Assembly: GCF_007096355.1 (NCBI RefSeq)
Contig: NZ_VKDF01000006.1
Location: forward strand, 68,896 to 132,895
Direction of reading: 5' to 3'
Source of the DNA: Paracoccus sp. M683
GTDB lineage: Bacteria > Pseudomonadota > Alphaproteobacteria > Rhodobacterales > Rhodobacteraceae
Length of the DNA: 64,000 nt
Position numbers and translations under genes: made by a program. A model generated the notes under the pieces. The model was not told the origin of the DNA. It searched no databases and saw only the letters and a list, made by a program, of their open reading frames with translations. Of the stretch, positions 19,136-28,119 are shown piece after piece (position 1 is the first letter of the stretch; every line of letters begins with the position of its first letter).

Positions 19136-20467
19136 ATGTACCAGAAGCACTATGACCTTGTGCACTCGCTTCGGCGGCGTGACCCCGACCAGCAAAGAGT
19201 ATTCCTGCTGCTTCAGGGTCCTCACGGGCCTTTCTTCAACAGGCTTGGCAAACAGTTGCGTGCAGCTGGCGCTTGTGTCTGGCGGGTCGGCTTCAATGCC
19301 GGCGACGAATTTTTCTGGTCGGACAAGGCGCGTTTCATCCGGCATGCCGGCCCGGTCGAGGACTGGCCGGCACATCTGGAACGTATCATTGCCGAACGGC
19401 ACGTGACCGACATCGTGCTTTATGGCGATGTCCGACCCGTCCATGCGGCGGCGCGACGGGCTGCCTGGCGGCACGGGCTGACCCTGCATGTGTTCGAGGA
19501 AGGTTACCTTCGCCCCTATTGGCTGACCTATGAACGCGGCGGCTCGAACGGGCATTCCCCGCTGATGCGCATCTCGATCCCCGAGATGCGCGGGGCGCTG
19601 AAGGATGTCGATGACGAGATGCTGCGCCCACCTGCAAGCTGGGGCGACATGCGGCAGCACAAGTTCTATGGCGCGCTGTATCACTTCATGGTGCTGATGG
19701 CGAACCGCCGTTTTCCCGGCTATCGCAGCCATCGCTCGATCGGTGTGATGCAGGAATTCCGGCTGCAACTGCGCCGGCTGTTGCTAAGCCCGGTGCATGC
19801 GGTCCAGCGCTGGTGGGCCGAACGCCAGATTCGGCGCGGCGGCTTTCCTTACGCGTTGGTGCTGATGCAGCTGGAACATGATTCCAGCTTCCAGGCCCAT
19901 TCGCCCTTCGAGCGGATGCACGAATTTACCGATCTGTGTCTGGACGAATTTGCCCGCCACGCACCCAAGCATCATCACATCGTCTTCAAGGCACATCCGT
20001 TGGAGGATGGCCGCGCCGGAAACCGCCGCAACATCACTGAAAAGGCGGCCGAGCTGGGGATATCCGAGCGGGTGCATTATGTTCGCGGCGGCAAGCTGGC
20101 CATGCTGCTGGCCCAGGCACGTTCGGCGATCACGGTCAACTCGACCGCGGCGCAACAGGCATTGTGGCGCGGCCTGCCGGTCAAGGCCCTCGGCACGGCC
20201 GTTTTCGGCAAGCCCGAACTGGTTTCGGATCAGGACATGGCCGACTTCCTGAAGAACCCGCAGGCCCCCAATCCGCGCGATTACCGCAATTACCGGTCCT
20301 ATCTGCTGCATACCAGCCAGGTTCCCGGCGGCTTCTATGCCGCGCGGTCGCGCGCCCATGCGCTGCGCCACGTCGTCGATCTGATGCTGGCGGATCGGGA
20401 CCCCTATCAGGCGTTGGCCGACGGATGTGCGGCACATCGACAACAACTTGCCGATCAACCCGCGTAA
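19136..20467 (+). CDS. kpsS: Capsule polysaccharide Kdo-transferase, KpsS type
   Basis: 443 aa with the Capsule_synth domain. Segments such as FLLLQGPHGPFFNRLGKQL, YGDVRPVHAAAR, VFEEGYLRPYWLT, FKAHPLEDGRAGNR and ITVNSTAAQQALWRGLPVKALG match KpsS, which adds the first beta-Kdo to lyso-phosphatidylglycerol to begin the poly-Kdo linker of ABC-dependent capsules. Only one in-frame start is available (ATG 19136; a stop lies 15 bases upstream) and its ribosome site is weak. The 225-base divergent region towards ribE includes an inverted repeat, CGGCAA-A-TTGCCG, near 19013-19025. It is the first gene of a three-gene capsule operon. Confidence 0.9.
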   Translation: MYQKHYDLVHSLRRRDPDQQRVFLLLQGPHGPFFNRLGKQLRAAGACVWRVGFNAGDEFFWSDKARFIRHAGPVEDWPAHLERIIAERHVTDIVLYGDVRPVHAAARRAAWRHGLTLHVFEEGYLRPYWLTYERGGSNGHSPLMRISIPEMRGALKDVDDEMLRPPASWGDMRQHKFYGALYHFMVLMANRRFPGYRSHRSIGVMQEFRLQLRRLLLSPVHAVQRWWAERQIRRGGFPYALVLMQLEHDSSFQAHSPFERMHEFTDLCLDEFARHAPKHHHIVFKAHPLEDGRAGNRRNITEKAAELGISERVHYVRGGKLAMLLAQARSAITVNSTAAQQALWRGLPVKALGTAVFGKPELVSDQDMADFLKNPQAPNPRDYRNYRSYLLHTSQVPGGFYAARSRAHALRHVVDLMLADRDPYQALADGCAAHRQQLADQPA

Positions 20468-20536
20468 CCCCTTAAATTGATGGCATTGGCTGGCCACACG
20501 GGCTAGTCTGCGTCAGAGCCCCCGTAAAAGAGGGGT

Positions 20537-21697
20537 GTGAACCGGATACAGGAGTATTTCGAGGTGACAGTCCCGAGAATTGGCCGCGTCAAGGCGCTGC
20601 GGTTGGCCATGCTGGCCGCGGTTTGCGCATTGGCGGCTTGCGGCCTTCCCCGCTCTGGCCCGAACAAGAACGAGATTTACGCCGGCGCGGTCGAGCGCGG
20701 TGGCGATGCGCATGTCATCTATGTCAACAATCACGTCACCAGAACGGCGAATTTCGCGCCCTCCTATGGCTTTTCCTCGGCCTTTCGCGGTGCAAGTGCC
20801 GTCGGTGCGGATGAAATCCGCTCGGGCGACGTCCTGGGGATCGCAGTCTGGGAAAACGTCGATGACGGGCTGCTGACCTCGCTCGGCGCCAGTTCGACCC
20901 AGTTGCAGCAAATCCAGGTCGACAGCCAGGGCAACATCTTCGTGCCCTATGCCGGCACTGTCCGCGCTGCCGGCTCGTCACCCGACCAATTGCGCCAGAC
21001 GATCACGGAACGGCTGTCCTCGCAGACCCCGGATCCGCAGGTCACCGTGACCAGGGTGGCCGGCGATGGTGCCACCGTCTCGGTCATCGGCAAGGTCATG
21101 GCGCAGGGCGTCTATCCGATCGAGCGGCCGACCCGCACATTGTCGGCCATGCTGGCACGTGCTGGTGGCGTTTCGATCGAACCGGAAATCGCCGTCGTGA
21201 CCGTCAAGCGCGGATCCGAGTCCGGCAAGGTCAGCATGCCGGAACTGTGGTCGGTTCCGGCCAATGACATTGCGCTACGGCCCGGTGATATCATCCTGGT
21301 CGAGGAAGATCAGCGCAGCTTTACGGCGCTTGGCGCACTGGGCGGGCAGACCCGCGTGCCCCTGGGCAACGAAACCATCAACGCGGTCGAGGCGATTGCG
21401 ATGGTCGGCGGCCTAAACTCCAGCCTGGCCGATCCGACCGGCGTGTTCATCCTGCGCGACGAGCCGGAATCGGTCGCATCGCAGGTTCTGGGCCAGGCGA
21501 TCTATGGCACGCAGCGCATGGCCTATGTGCTGGATCTGACACGTCCGAACGGGCTGTTCCTGGCGCGCGACTTCCTGATCCGCGACGGGGATACGGTCTA
21601 TGTGACCGAGGCGCCTTATGTCCAATGGCAAAAGACCTTGTCGGCCATCACCGGCGGCGCCACGACGGCAGACAGCCTGTCCAGCATCGGCAATTAA
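20537..21697 (+). CDS. Polysaccharide export outer-membrane lipoprotein (Wza/KpsD type)
   Basis: 386 aa. A signal peptide ends in the lipobox LAAC with Cys at residue 35. The Poly_export domain follows (GDVLGIAVWENVDDGLL; VDSQGNIFVPYAGTVRAAGSS; GKVMAQGVYPIERP), then SLBB-type repeats. It would form the outer-membrane channel for the capsule chain. The GTG start has AGAGGGG just upstream. Six bases separate its stop from kpsC. Whether it is closer to Wza or to KpsD cannot be settled by eye. Confidence 0.9.
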   Translation: MNRIQEYFEVTVPRIGRVKALRLAMLAAVCALAACGLPRSGPNKNEIYAGAVERGGDAHVIYVNNHVTRTANFAPSYGFSSAFRGASAVGADEIRSGDVLGIAVWENVDDGLLTSLGASSTQLQQIQVDSQGNIFVPYAGTVRAAGSSPDQLRQTITERLSSQTPDPQVTVTRVAGDGATVSVIGKVMAQGVYPIERPTRTLSAMLARAGGVSIEPEIAVVTVKRGSESGKVSMPELWSVPANDIALRPGDIILVEEDQRSFTALGALGGQTRVPLGNETINAVEAIAMVGGLNSSLADPTGVFILRDEPESVASQVLGQAIYGTQRMAYVLDLTRPNGLFLARDFLIRDGDTVYVTEAPYVQWQKTLSAITGGATTADSLSSIGN

Positions 21698-21703
21698 CGC
21701 GCC

Positions 21704-23698
21704 ATGCCGCAAACCGGCACAGATGCCGCCGGGCCACCTGCCCGGCGGCTTTTCGTTTATAATGGCGGCTTCTGGCTGCGGCCAAGGCTGCGACGAATCC
21801 TGTCGCTGGCCGGTTGGAACGTCACCACCGGCCTGCCCGGCCCTGGTGACAAGGTCGGTATCTGGGGCGCGTCGCCAACAGCCTGGCGCGGCCGCCACAT
21901 CGCCGCGCGGCGCCACGCCGGGATTGTCACCGTCGAGGATGCCTTTCTGCGCTCGGTCCTACCTGGCCGCACCCCCGGCCCCATCGGGCGGCGCGGTCCG
22001 ATCGGGCTGCTGGTCGATCCGATCGGGCTGCATTTCGATCCGTCTCGCCCCTCATTGATCACCACGCTTGTCGCTGATGCCGGGACATATCGTGATGCCG
22101 CAACCGAAGCGCTGGTCCGGCTGCGCGCAGCCAACCTTTCGAAATATAACGGCCACCTGCCAAAGACTGCCCTGCCAGCACCGGGATATGTTCTGGTCAT
22201 TGACCAGACCCGCGGTGATGCCTCGCTGATGGGCGCGGATCGCGGAAGTTTTCTGCACATGCTGACTGTCGCACGGGATGAAAACCCTGGCCGCCGGATC
22301 GTTATTCGCAGCCATCCCGAAACCGCTGCCGGCTTGCGGCCCGGCCATTTCACCCATGATGACCTGCGCGCCGGCGACATGCTTTGCGATGCGCCCGTAT
22401 CGCCATGGGCGCTGGTCGAAAATGCCGATGCCGTCTATGCCGTCAGCAGCCAGTTGGGATACGAGGCGCTGCTGGCCGGCCATCATCCACGCCTGTTCGG
22501 CAGCCCCTTCTACGCGGGCTGGGGGCTTAGCGATGATGAAACAGCGGCCCCACGCGGCAAGGCCGAGATCAGCGATCTGTTCGCCGCCAGTCACCTGTTG
22601 GCGCCGGTCTGGTATGACCCCTGCCGTGATCGGCTGACCGATTTCAGCGGTGCGCTGGACCAGATCGAGGCGGAAGCCCGCGCCTGGCGTCAGGATCATG
22701 CCGGACATCTGGCCTATGGGATCAGGCTGTGGAAACGCGCTGGCATGGCCCGAACATTCGGCAACGGAAAAGGCGTCCGCTTTACCCGAAAACCATCGGC
22801 AAGCGTCACGCTTTGCTGGGCAAATCGGGGGGGCGACGTGCCACAGGCCATCCGCGTCGAGGACGGGTTCCTGCGCTCGCGTGGGTTGGGCGCGGAACTG
22901 ACCCCGGCGCTGTCGCTGGTCGCCGATGACCTTGGAATCTATTACGACCCGACCCACGAAAGCCGGCTGGAACGGCTGATCGACCATGGCCCACCACCCG
23001 CAGGCGAAGCGCGCGCTGCCGCCCTGATCGGGCATATCCGCCAGGCCCGGCTTTCGAAATATAACCTGAGCGGCGAAACCGAGCGCCTGCCGAAGGGCAA
23101 GGCCCGGATCATCCTGGTGCCGGGCCAGGTCGAGGATGACGCCTCGATCCGCCTCGGCGCCGGGGCAGAGCGCAGCAACCTGGCCCTGCTCGAACGGGTC
23201 CGCGCCGAAAACCCCGCCGCCTGCATCGTCTACAAGCCCCATCCCGATGTCGAGGCCGGCTTGCGCCCCGGCACCATCACCGATGCCGATCTGGAACGGC
23301 TTGCCAACCACATAGCCCGCCGCGCCGACCCGATCGCCCTGCTCGAACAAAGTGACGAGGTCTGGACCATGACCTCAACCCTCGGTTTCGAGGCGCTGAT
23401 CCGCAACATCCCCGTCACCACGCTCGGCGCGCCCTTCTATGCGGGCTGGGGCCTGACCCGTGATCTGGGTCCGGTGCCAGCACGCCGGACGGCCCGGCCC
23501 AGCCTTGCGGCGCTGGCCCATGCGGTGCTGATCGCCTATCCCCGCTATACTGATCCGGTCACTGGCCTGCCCTGCCCGCCCGAAACAGCTTTGCACCGCC
23601 TTTCGGACCCAGAGACACCACGCGGAGGCCCCAGCCTGCGCCTTCTGGCCAAGTTTCAGGGCGCCTTTGCCGGGCACAGCTGGCTCTGGCGCAGATAG
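21704..23698 (+). CDS. kpsC: Capsule polysaccharide Kdo-transferase, KpsC type (two-domain)
   Basis: 664 aa with an internal duplication: FVYNGGFWLRPRLRR, VEDAFLRS, LSKYN, GSPFYAGWGLS in the first half and RVEDGFLRSRGLG, LSKYNL, YKPHPDVEAGLR, GAPFYAGWGLT in the second. KpsC carries two beta-Kdo transferase modules that alternate 2-4 and 2-7 linkages to build the poly-Kdo linker. It belongs to the same operon as kpsS and the export lipoprotein. No kpsM/kpsT transporter, kpsE or kpsF/U gene lies next to it, so those must be elsewhere. It converges on ribD. Confidence 0.93.
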   Translation: MPQTGTDAAGPPARRLFVYNGGFWLRPRLRRILSLAGWNVTTGLPGPGDKVGIWGASPTAWRGRHIAARRHAGIVTVEDAFLRSVLPGRTPGPIGRRGPIGLLVDPIGLHFDPSRPSLITTLVADAGTYRDAATEALVRLRAANLSKYNGHLPKTALPAPGYVLVIDQTRGDASLMGADRGSFLHMLTVARDENPGRRIVIRSHPETAAGLRPGHFTHDDLRAGDMLCDAPVSPWALVENADAVYAVSSQLGYEALLAGHHPRLFGSPFYAGWGLSDDETAAPRGKAEISDLFAASHLLAPVWYDPCRDRLTDFSGALDQIEAEARAWRQDHAGHLAYGIRLWKRAGMARTFGNGKGVRFTRKPSASVTLCWANRGGDVPQAIRVEDGFLRSRGLGAELTPALSLVADDLGIYYDPTHESRLERLIDHGPPPAGEARAAALIGHIRQARLSKYNLSGETERLPKGKARIILVPGQVEDDASIRLGAGAERSNLALLERVRAENPAACIVYKPHPDVEAGLRPGTITDADLERLANHIARRADPIALLEQSDEVWTMTSTLGFEALIRNIPVTTLGAPFYAGWGLTRDLGPVPARRTARPSLAALAHAVLIAYPRYTDPVTGLPCPPETALHRLSDPETPRGGPSLRLLAKFQGAFAGHSWLWRR

Positions 23699-23714
23699 GC
23701 CTGCTTTGGTCCAT

Positions 23715-23757
23715 AAATATCCTGGGGGAGTCCCGCAGGGACGGGGGCAAAGCCCCC
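23715..23757. terminator. Bidirectional hairpins between kpsC and ribD (repeat copy 2)
   Basis: Begins AAATATCC (23715-23722), followed by GTCCC-GCA-GGGAC (23730-23742) and GGGGGC-AAA-GCCCCC (23743-23757). It fills the short space between two convergent genes and shares its core with the copies at 231-259 and 42271-42301. No long T-run, so termination is inferred. Confidence 0.55.
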
Positions 23758-24761
23758 TAAGCCCGATGCCAGCGATGAAACAGGTCATCGCCAATCTGCC
23801 GCGTTTCGATCAACCGGAAACGTGGCGCATCGCGCAGCGCCGCCAGACCCATCTGCGCGACCGCCGGCCGGGCATCGGCCCCCAGGATCAGTCCGGCCGT
23901 ATAACCGATCAACTCATCAACCAGATCCGCCCGCAACAGTGCCGCAGCAAGCACGCCGCCCCCTTCGCAGAACACCCGCGTCAAACCGCGCTGGCCCAGG
24001 TCGGCCATCATGACGGCCGGATCGCCCGAGACCTGCCATAGTGGTCCAAAGCCAACACCCTCGGCCGGCAGGTCGGGCAGCGCAGCGGATGACACGATCA
24101 CCCGCACCGGCTGGCGCACCTCGCCAAAACCACGCACGTTCAAACCCGGTCGATCTTGGCGGGCGGTCGCGCCCCCCACCATCACCGCGTCATGGGTCAG
24201 CCGCTGCGCATGCACATGCGCCCGCGCCCCGGCCCCGGTGATCCATTGGCTTTCGCCCCCGGCTGTCGCGATCCGGCCGTCGAAACTCTCGGCCAGCTTC
24301 AAGGTCAGCATCGGGCGCCCGCGCTGGATCCTGGACAGAAATCCGATCTGCAAGGCCCGTGCCTCGGCCTCGCGCAGGCCCTCGACCACCTCGACCCCGG
24401 CCGCGCGCAGAATGGCATGGCCGCGCCCGGCCACGCGCGGATCAGGATCTGTCATGGCGCTGACAACGCGCGCAACACCCGAAGCCACCAATGCCTCGGC
24501 GCAGGGCGGCGTGCGTCCATGATGGGCGCAGGGTTCCAGCGTGACATAGGCTGTGGCCCCGCGCGCGGTTTCCCCGGCCTGATCCAGCGCCATCCGCTCG
24601 GCATGGGGGCGCCCACCGGGCTGGGTCCAGCCCCGGCCGACGACGCGGCCATCGCGGATCAGCACACAGCCCACAGCCGGATTGGGCCAGACATTCCCCA
24701 GACCCCGCCGCGCCAGATGCAGCGCATGGGCCATATGCCGATCGTCGCCTGTGGCGCTCAC
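23757..24761 (-). CDS. ribD: Bifunctional riboflavin deaminase/reductase RibD
   Basis: 334 aa. The N-terminal cytidine-deaminase-like domain has the zinc site PHAE (His, catalytic Glu) and [11 protein letters not shown] (two Cys). The C-terminal reductase domain starts at about residue 148 ([17 protein letters not shown]) with FCEGGG late. It deaminates and reduces the first ribosylated pyrimidine of the pathway. The GTG start overlaps the nrdR stop by four bases. Unlike the usual arrangement it is separated from ribE by the plus-strand capsule genes. Confidence 0.95.
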   Translation of the reverse strand: MSATGDDRHMAHALHLARRGLGNVWPNPAVGCVLIRDGRVVGRGWTQPGGRPHAERMALDQAGETARGATAYVTLEPCAHHGRTPPCAEALVASGVARVVSAMTDPDPRVAGRGHAILRAAGVEVVEGLREAEARALQIGFLSRIQRGRPMLTLKLAESFDGRIATAGGESQWITGAGARAHVHAQRLTHDAVMVGGATARQDRPGLNVRGFGEVRQPVRVIVSSAALPDLPAEGVGFGPLWQVSGDPAVMMADLGQRGLTRVFCEGGGVLAAALLRADLVDELIGYTAGLILGADARPAVAQMGLAALRDAPRFRLIETRQIGDDLFHRWHRA

Positions 24762-25222
24762 TCTTCGGTGGCGCCGGGGCGCAGTTCGGACACGAATTTG
24801 TCGAAATCGTCGGCGTCCTGGAAGTTCTTGTAGACACTGGCGAAACGCACATAGGCGACATTGTCGATGCGCGACAGCGTCTCCATCACGATGGCGCCGA
24901 TATCCTTCGAGGGGATGTCGGTCTCGCCCGTGCTTTCCAGCCGCCGCACGATGCCACTGATCATCTGTTCGATCCGTTCGGGATCCACGGGACGCTTCTG
25001 CATGGCGATGCGGATGGACCGCGCCATCTTGTCGCGGTCGAAATCCTCGCGTTTGCCGTTGGTCTTGACCACGACCAAATCGCGCAGTTGCACACGTTCA
25101 TAGGTGGTAAAGCGCCCACCGCAGGCCGGGCACAACCGACGTCGCCGGATTGCGACATTATCCTCGGCGGGGCGGGAATCCTTGACCTGCGTGTCACTAT
25201 TTCCGCAAAACGGGCAGCGCAT
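24758..25222 (-). CDS. nrdR: Transcriptional repressor NrdR
   Basis: 154-aa repressor of ribonucleotide reductase genes. The N-terminal zinc ribbon is [17 protein letters not shown] with a second pair [15 protein letters not shown], followed by an ATP-cone domain ([17 protein letters not shown]). The ATG at 25222 gives the canonical MRCPFC start; GGAGGGG lies upstream. nrdR-ribD coupling is common in bacteria. Confidence 0.96.
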   Translation of the reverse strand: MRCPFCGNSDTQVKDSRPAEDNVAIRRRRLCPACGGRFTTYERVQLRDLVVVKTNGKREDFDRDKMARSIRIAMQKRPVDPERIEQMISGIVRRLESTGETDIPSKDIGAIVMETLSRIDNVAYVRFASVYKNFQDADDFDKFVSELRPGATEE

Positions 25223-25288
25223 CCTGATATGTCCCCTCCGGTGCCGATCCACCGGGACTATAGGCCGGCACGCAGGGCTTGGGTAGTG

Positions 25289-25297
25289 TTATCCACA
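25289..25297 (+). promoter_or_regulatory. Consensus DnaA box between nrdR and dodecin
   Basis: TTATCCACA, an exact match to the high-affinity DnaA box, in the 184-base divergent region. A single site in 64 kb can occur by chance, so the regulatory call is tentative. Confidence 0.4.
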
Positions 25298-25406
25298 GGG
25301 CACAAGATGCAGAAATCGACCTGTGGCCTGAATGTCTCGTCATCCGGTGTGAAACCCCAAAGCCCCCGCCGCGTTGGGCTTTCCCAAACAATCGGAGGAT
25401 CACAGG

Positions 25407-25610
25407 ATGACCATCGCCCGTGTCACAGAAATTTCTGCCACCTCGGACAAAGGCTTCGAGGATGCGATCCGACAAGGCTTGGCCCGCGCAAATGACACCC
25501 TGCGCAATGTCAAAAGTGCATGGGTCAAGGAACAGACAGTCGATTGTGATGGCGGCAGGATCAGCAGCTATCGCGTCAATATGATGGTGACCTTCGTTCT
25601 GGACGACTAG
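25407..25610 (+). CDS. Dodecin flavin-binding protein
   Basis: 67-aa member of the dodecin family, which forms hollow dodecamers that store or buffer riboflavin, FMN or related flavins. Pattern: VTEISATSDKGFEDAIRQGLARA, then VKSAWVKEQTV and YRVNMMVTFVLDD. The Trp of the flavin-stacking pair is in SAWVKE. GGAGGA precedes the ATG at 25407. It lies next to nrdR-ribD, which fits a flavin role. It converges on yjbQ. Confidence 0.92.
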   Translation: MTIARVTEISATSDKGFEDAIRQGLARANDTLRNVKSAWVKEQTVDCDGGRISSYRVNMMVTFVLDD

Positions 25611-25616
25611 GGGCGC

Positions 25617-26039
25617 TCAGGACCGCTGAAACAGCGCCGCCACCTGTCGGCTGTGCGGCGCTGTTCGGTGCTCGACAAGATAGATACCCTGCCACATGCC
25701 CAACATCATGCGCCCACCCGCGACCGGTATCTGAAGGCTGACCGGCAGCACCGCCGCTTTCAGATGGGCAGGCATGTCATCTGGCCCCTCCAGCACATGC
25801 GTCAACCAGGACATCGAGGGGTGGTCACCCGGCGGGGCGATCCGGTTCAGCCAGTTCAGCAGATCGACCTGCACATCGGGATCGGCATTTTCCTGGATCA
25901 GCAGGCTGGCCGACGTGTGGCGGACCATCAGCGTCACCAGACCGTCCCCCGCGCCGATGTCACGCAGCCAGTCGGCGACCTGTCGGGTGAAATCGTGGAA
26001 GGCGGGGCCGTGGGTCCGGATGGTGAAGATGGAGTTCAT
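25617..26039 (-). CDS. YjbQ family (UPF0047) protein
   Basis: 140 aa with the UPF0047 signature: LVTLMVRHTSASLLIQENADPDV near the middle and GRMMLGMWQGIYLVEHR near the end. Some family members show weak thiamine-phosphate synthase activity, but the physiological role is unsettled. Its ATG overlaps the rmuC stop by four bases, so the two are translated together. Confidence 0.92.
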   Translation of the reverse strand: MNSIFTIRTHGPAFHDFTRQVADWLRDIGAGDGLVTLMVRHTSASLLIQENADPDVQVDLLNWLNRIAPPGDHPSMSWLTHVLEGPDDMPAHLKAAVLPVSLQIPVAGGRMMLGMWQGIYLVEHRTAPHSRQVAALFQRS

Positions 26040-27580
26040 TCAGCGGCGTCGCGTGATCTGTCCGCCGCGTCATCCGGGGCGGGCAGCGTCTCGGCACTGT
26101 CGCCTCCATCGTGATCCAGACCGATCCGCTTTTGCGTTCGCGCACCCAGCTCGCGCAGCATTTCCACCTGACGGATGACGTTACCCTGCCCTCGTGACAG
26201 CCGGTCCATCGCCTGACCATGGGCACGGGATGCGGCATCCAGCGACTTGCCCACCGATTCCATGCTGTCGACAAAGCCCGCAACCTTGTCATAGATCGCC
26301 CCCGCACGGCGGGCGATTTCCAGCGCATTGGTTTCGCGCCGTTCGACCATCCAGATATGTTCGACGGTGCGCAGCGTCAGCATCAGCGTCGTCGGTGTTG
26401 CCAGCCCGACGCGGCGGTCCAGCGCGAAACTGGCCAGATCAGGGTCGACCCGCAGCGCCTCGGAAAAGGCGCCCTCGATGGGTATGAACATCAGCACGTA
26501 ATCGACGGATGCATCGTCCATCGCCTCATAGCCCTTGTCGGACAGGGTGGTCACATGGGCACGGATGGCGGCGACATGACGTTTCAGCGCGGCTTCGCGA
26601 TCGGCAGGTTCCGGGGCGTTCACCGATTGCTCATAGGCATTCAGCGACACCTTGCTGTCGATCACCAGAACCTTGCCGCGCGGCATCCGCACGACCACAT
26701 CGGGCCGCCACAGCGTGCCGCCTTCGTCGCGGAAGCTGGATTGCAGATCGTAATGCGTGCCCTCTTGCAATCCGCTTTCCTCAAGGATGCGTTGCAGGAT
26801 CATCTCGCCCCAGGCACCCTGACGCTGCTTTTCGCCCTTCAGCGCACGGGTCAGCTCCACCGCCTCGCGGCTGATCTCCTCGGACCGGCGATGCAGCCCC
26901 TCGATCTGTTCGCGCAGGCGCGCGCCCTCTTCGTCCAGAACCTTGTTGCGGGCCTGCAATTCGGTCTGAAAGCGATGAACCTGATCGCGAAAGGGCGTCA
27001 GCAGCGCATTCAGCTGCTCGCCCTGAACCTTTTGCATGTCGGCACCCTGAACACGCAAGGTTTCCTGCGCCATCAGCTTGAAATTTCGTGACATTTCTTC
27101 GCGCAATTCGCGCAGCGTCGCGATTTCGCGGGCGGCGGTCTCGCGATCCTTTTCGGCAGCCAGCCGCAATTTCCCCAGATCGGATTCCAGCCGGCTTGCC
27201 TGCTGGCGCGCCTGATGCAGCGCGTCGGTCAGCCCATCGCGTTCCTCGGTCAATTCCGCCAGCCTGCCATCGCGCGCTTCCAGCCGAACGTCCAGCTGAC
27301 CGGCCCGCAGCGCATGATCGCGCCCCGCCTGCGTCTCGGCCGCCAGCTGCGGTTCAAGCACGGCGATCCGTTGCGCCCGCCGTTCAAGTTCGCCCTCATG
27401 CTGGCGATTCTGATCGCGCAGCCAGCCCGCATCCGCCTGTGCCGATGCCAGCCGCCGCCGCGACACCCAATACAAGACCAGCACCACGGCCAGCAGCACC
27501 ATCGCCAGGGCCAGCGCGTTCTGCATGGCGGAAAGATCCCCCGTCCACGCCTGAAGGCGCGCTGTCAAGCTTTGTGGCAT
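26036..27580 (-). CDS. rmuC: DNA recombination protein RmuC
   Basis: 514 aa. One N-terminal membrane helix (about residues 18-38, LALAMVLLAVVLVLYWV) is followed by a coiled coil of about 200 residues rich in Glu, Arg and Gln. The RmuC nuclease-like domain then follows, with GAWGEMILQRILEESGL, RPDVVVRMPRGKVLVIDSKVSL (the D and DSK catalytic pattern) and LMFIPIEGAF. It limits recombination at inverted repeats. The ATG at 27580 is preferred because AGGTGAGG lies directly upstream; an ATG at 27601 is possible, and the longer frame to 27766 would run into the BLUF gene. Confidence 0.93.
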   Translation of the reverse strand: MPQSLTARLQAWTGDLSAMQNALALAMVLLAVVLVLYWVSRRRLASAQADAGWLRDQNRQHEGELERRAQRIAVLEPQLAAETQAGRDHALRAGQLDVRLEARDGRLAELTEERDGLTDALHQARQQASRLESDLGKLRLAAEKDRETAAREIATLRELREEMSRNFKLMAQETLRVQGADMQKVQGEQLNALLTPFRDQVHRFQTELQARNKVLDEEGARLREQIEGLHRRSEEISREAVELTRALKGEKQRQGAWGEMILQRILEESGLQEGTHYDLQSSFRDEGGTLWRPDVVVRMPRGKVLVIDSKVSLNAYEQSVNAPEPADREAALKRHVAAIRAHVTTLSDKGYEAMDDASVDYVLMFIPIEGAFSEALRVDPDLASFALDRRVGLATPTTLMLTLRTVEHIWMVERRETNALEIARRAGAIYDKVAGFVDSMESVGKSLDAASRAHGQAMDRLSRGQGNVIRQVEMLRELGARTQKRIGLDHDGGDSAETLPAPDDAADRSRDAAE

Positions 27581-27678
27581 TGCCTCACCTGCTCGTTCCA
27601 TCGGCACAATGTTTCCCTTTTGTACCGCGTTCTGCCGGCGCAGGCCAGTGCCGGACAGCAGCGCAGTTGCGTCGGCTT

Positions 27679-28119
27679 TTAACGGCTGATCGCGACCAGG
27701 AAAGCAGAGACCGTGCCGGCATAGGCGCCCCGGTCGATGGTCGACACCTCGTTCGAGGCCACCCAATCCATCAGCGAACCAGAATCGCGATTCGTCACGC
27801 GCATCTGCCAGTCAGCGAAATGGCGACGCTTCAGCGGACCATAGGACAGATCGGCGATGTCGGAATGGCGCGGATCGCTGCGGATCAGCCGGATGACCGC
27901 GTCAAGCGGGGCGCGCGGGCCTTCCAGCCATTGAAAGAACAGCCCATCTTCGAAATGCAGGCAACCGGTCAGACCGCTCTGGTCATTGCGAATGCGTGCC
28001 TGGGCGATGATGCTGTCGATGTCGTCCTGACCCAGCCCCTCGCGCGCATTGCTGCGGTAAAGGAAATGGGTCAGGTCGCCATCATCGGCCCCATGGACCG
28101 CCAGCGGATCACTGATCAA
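27679..28119 (-). CDS. BLUF-domain blue-light sensor
   Basis: 146 aa, essentially a stand-alone BLUF domain. Signalling residues are present: Tyr in FLYRSN (residue 21), Asn in RNDQSGLTG (residue 45), and Gln in FFQWLEGP (residue 63). BLUF proteins bind FAD and pass a light signal to a partner. The C-terminus after about residue 100 is short and has no effector domain. The frame opens at a TTG (28119) inside the last codons of rpoD (11-base overlap); no better start was found and the ribosome site is weak. Confidence 0.88.
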   Translation of the reverse strand: MISDPLAVHGADDGDLTHFLYRSNAREGLGQDDIDSIIAQARIRNDQSGLTGCLHFEDGLFFQWLEGPRAPLDAVIRLIRSDPRHSDIADLSYGPLKRRHFADWQMRVTNRDSGSLMDWVASNEVSTIDRGAYAGTVSAFLVAISR

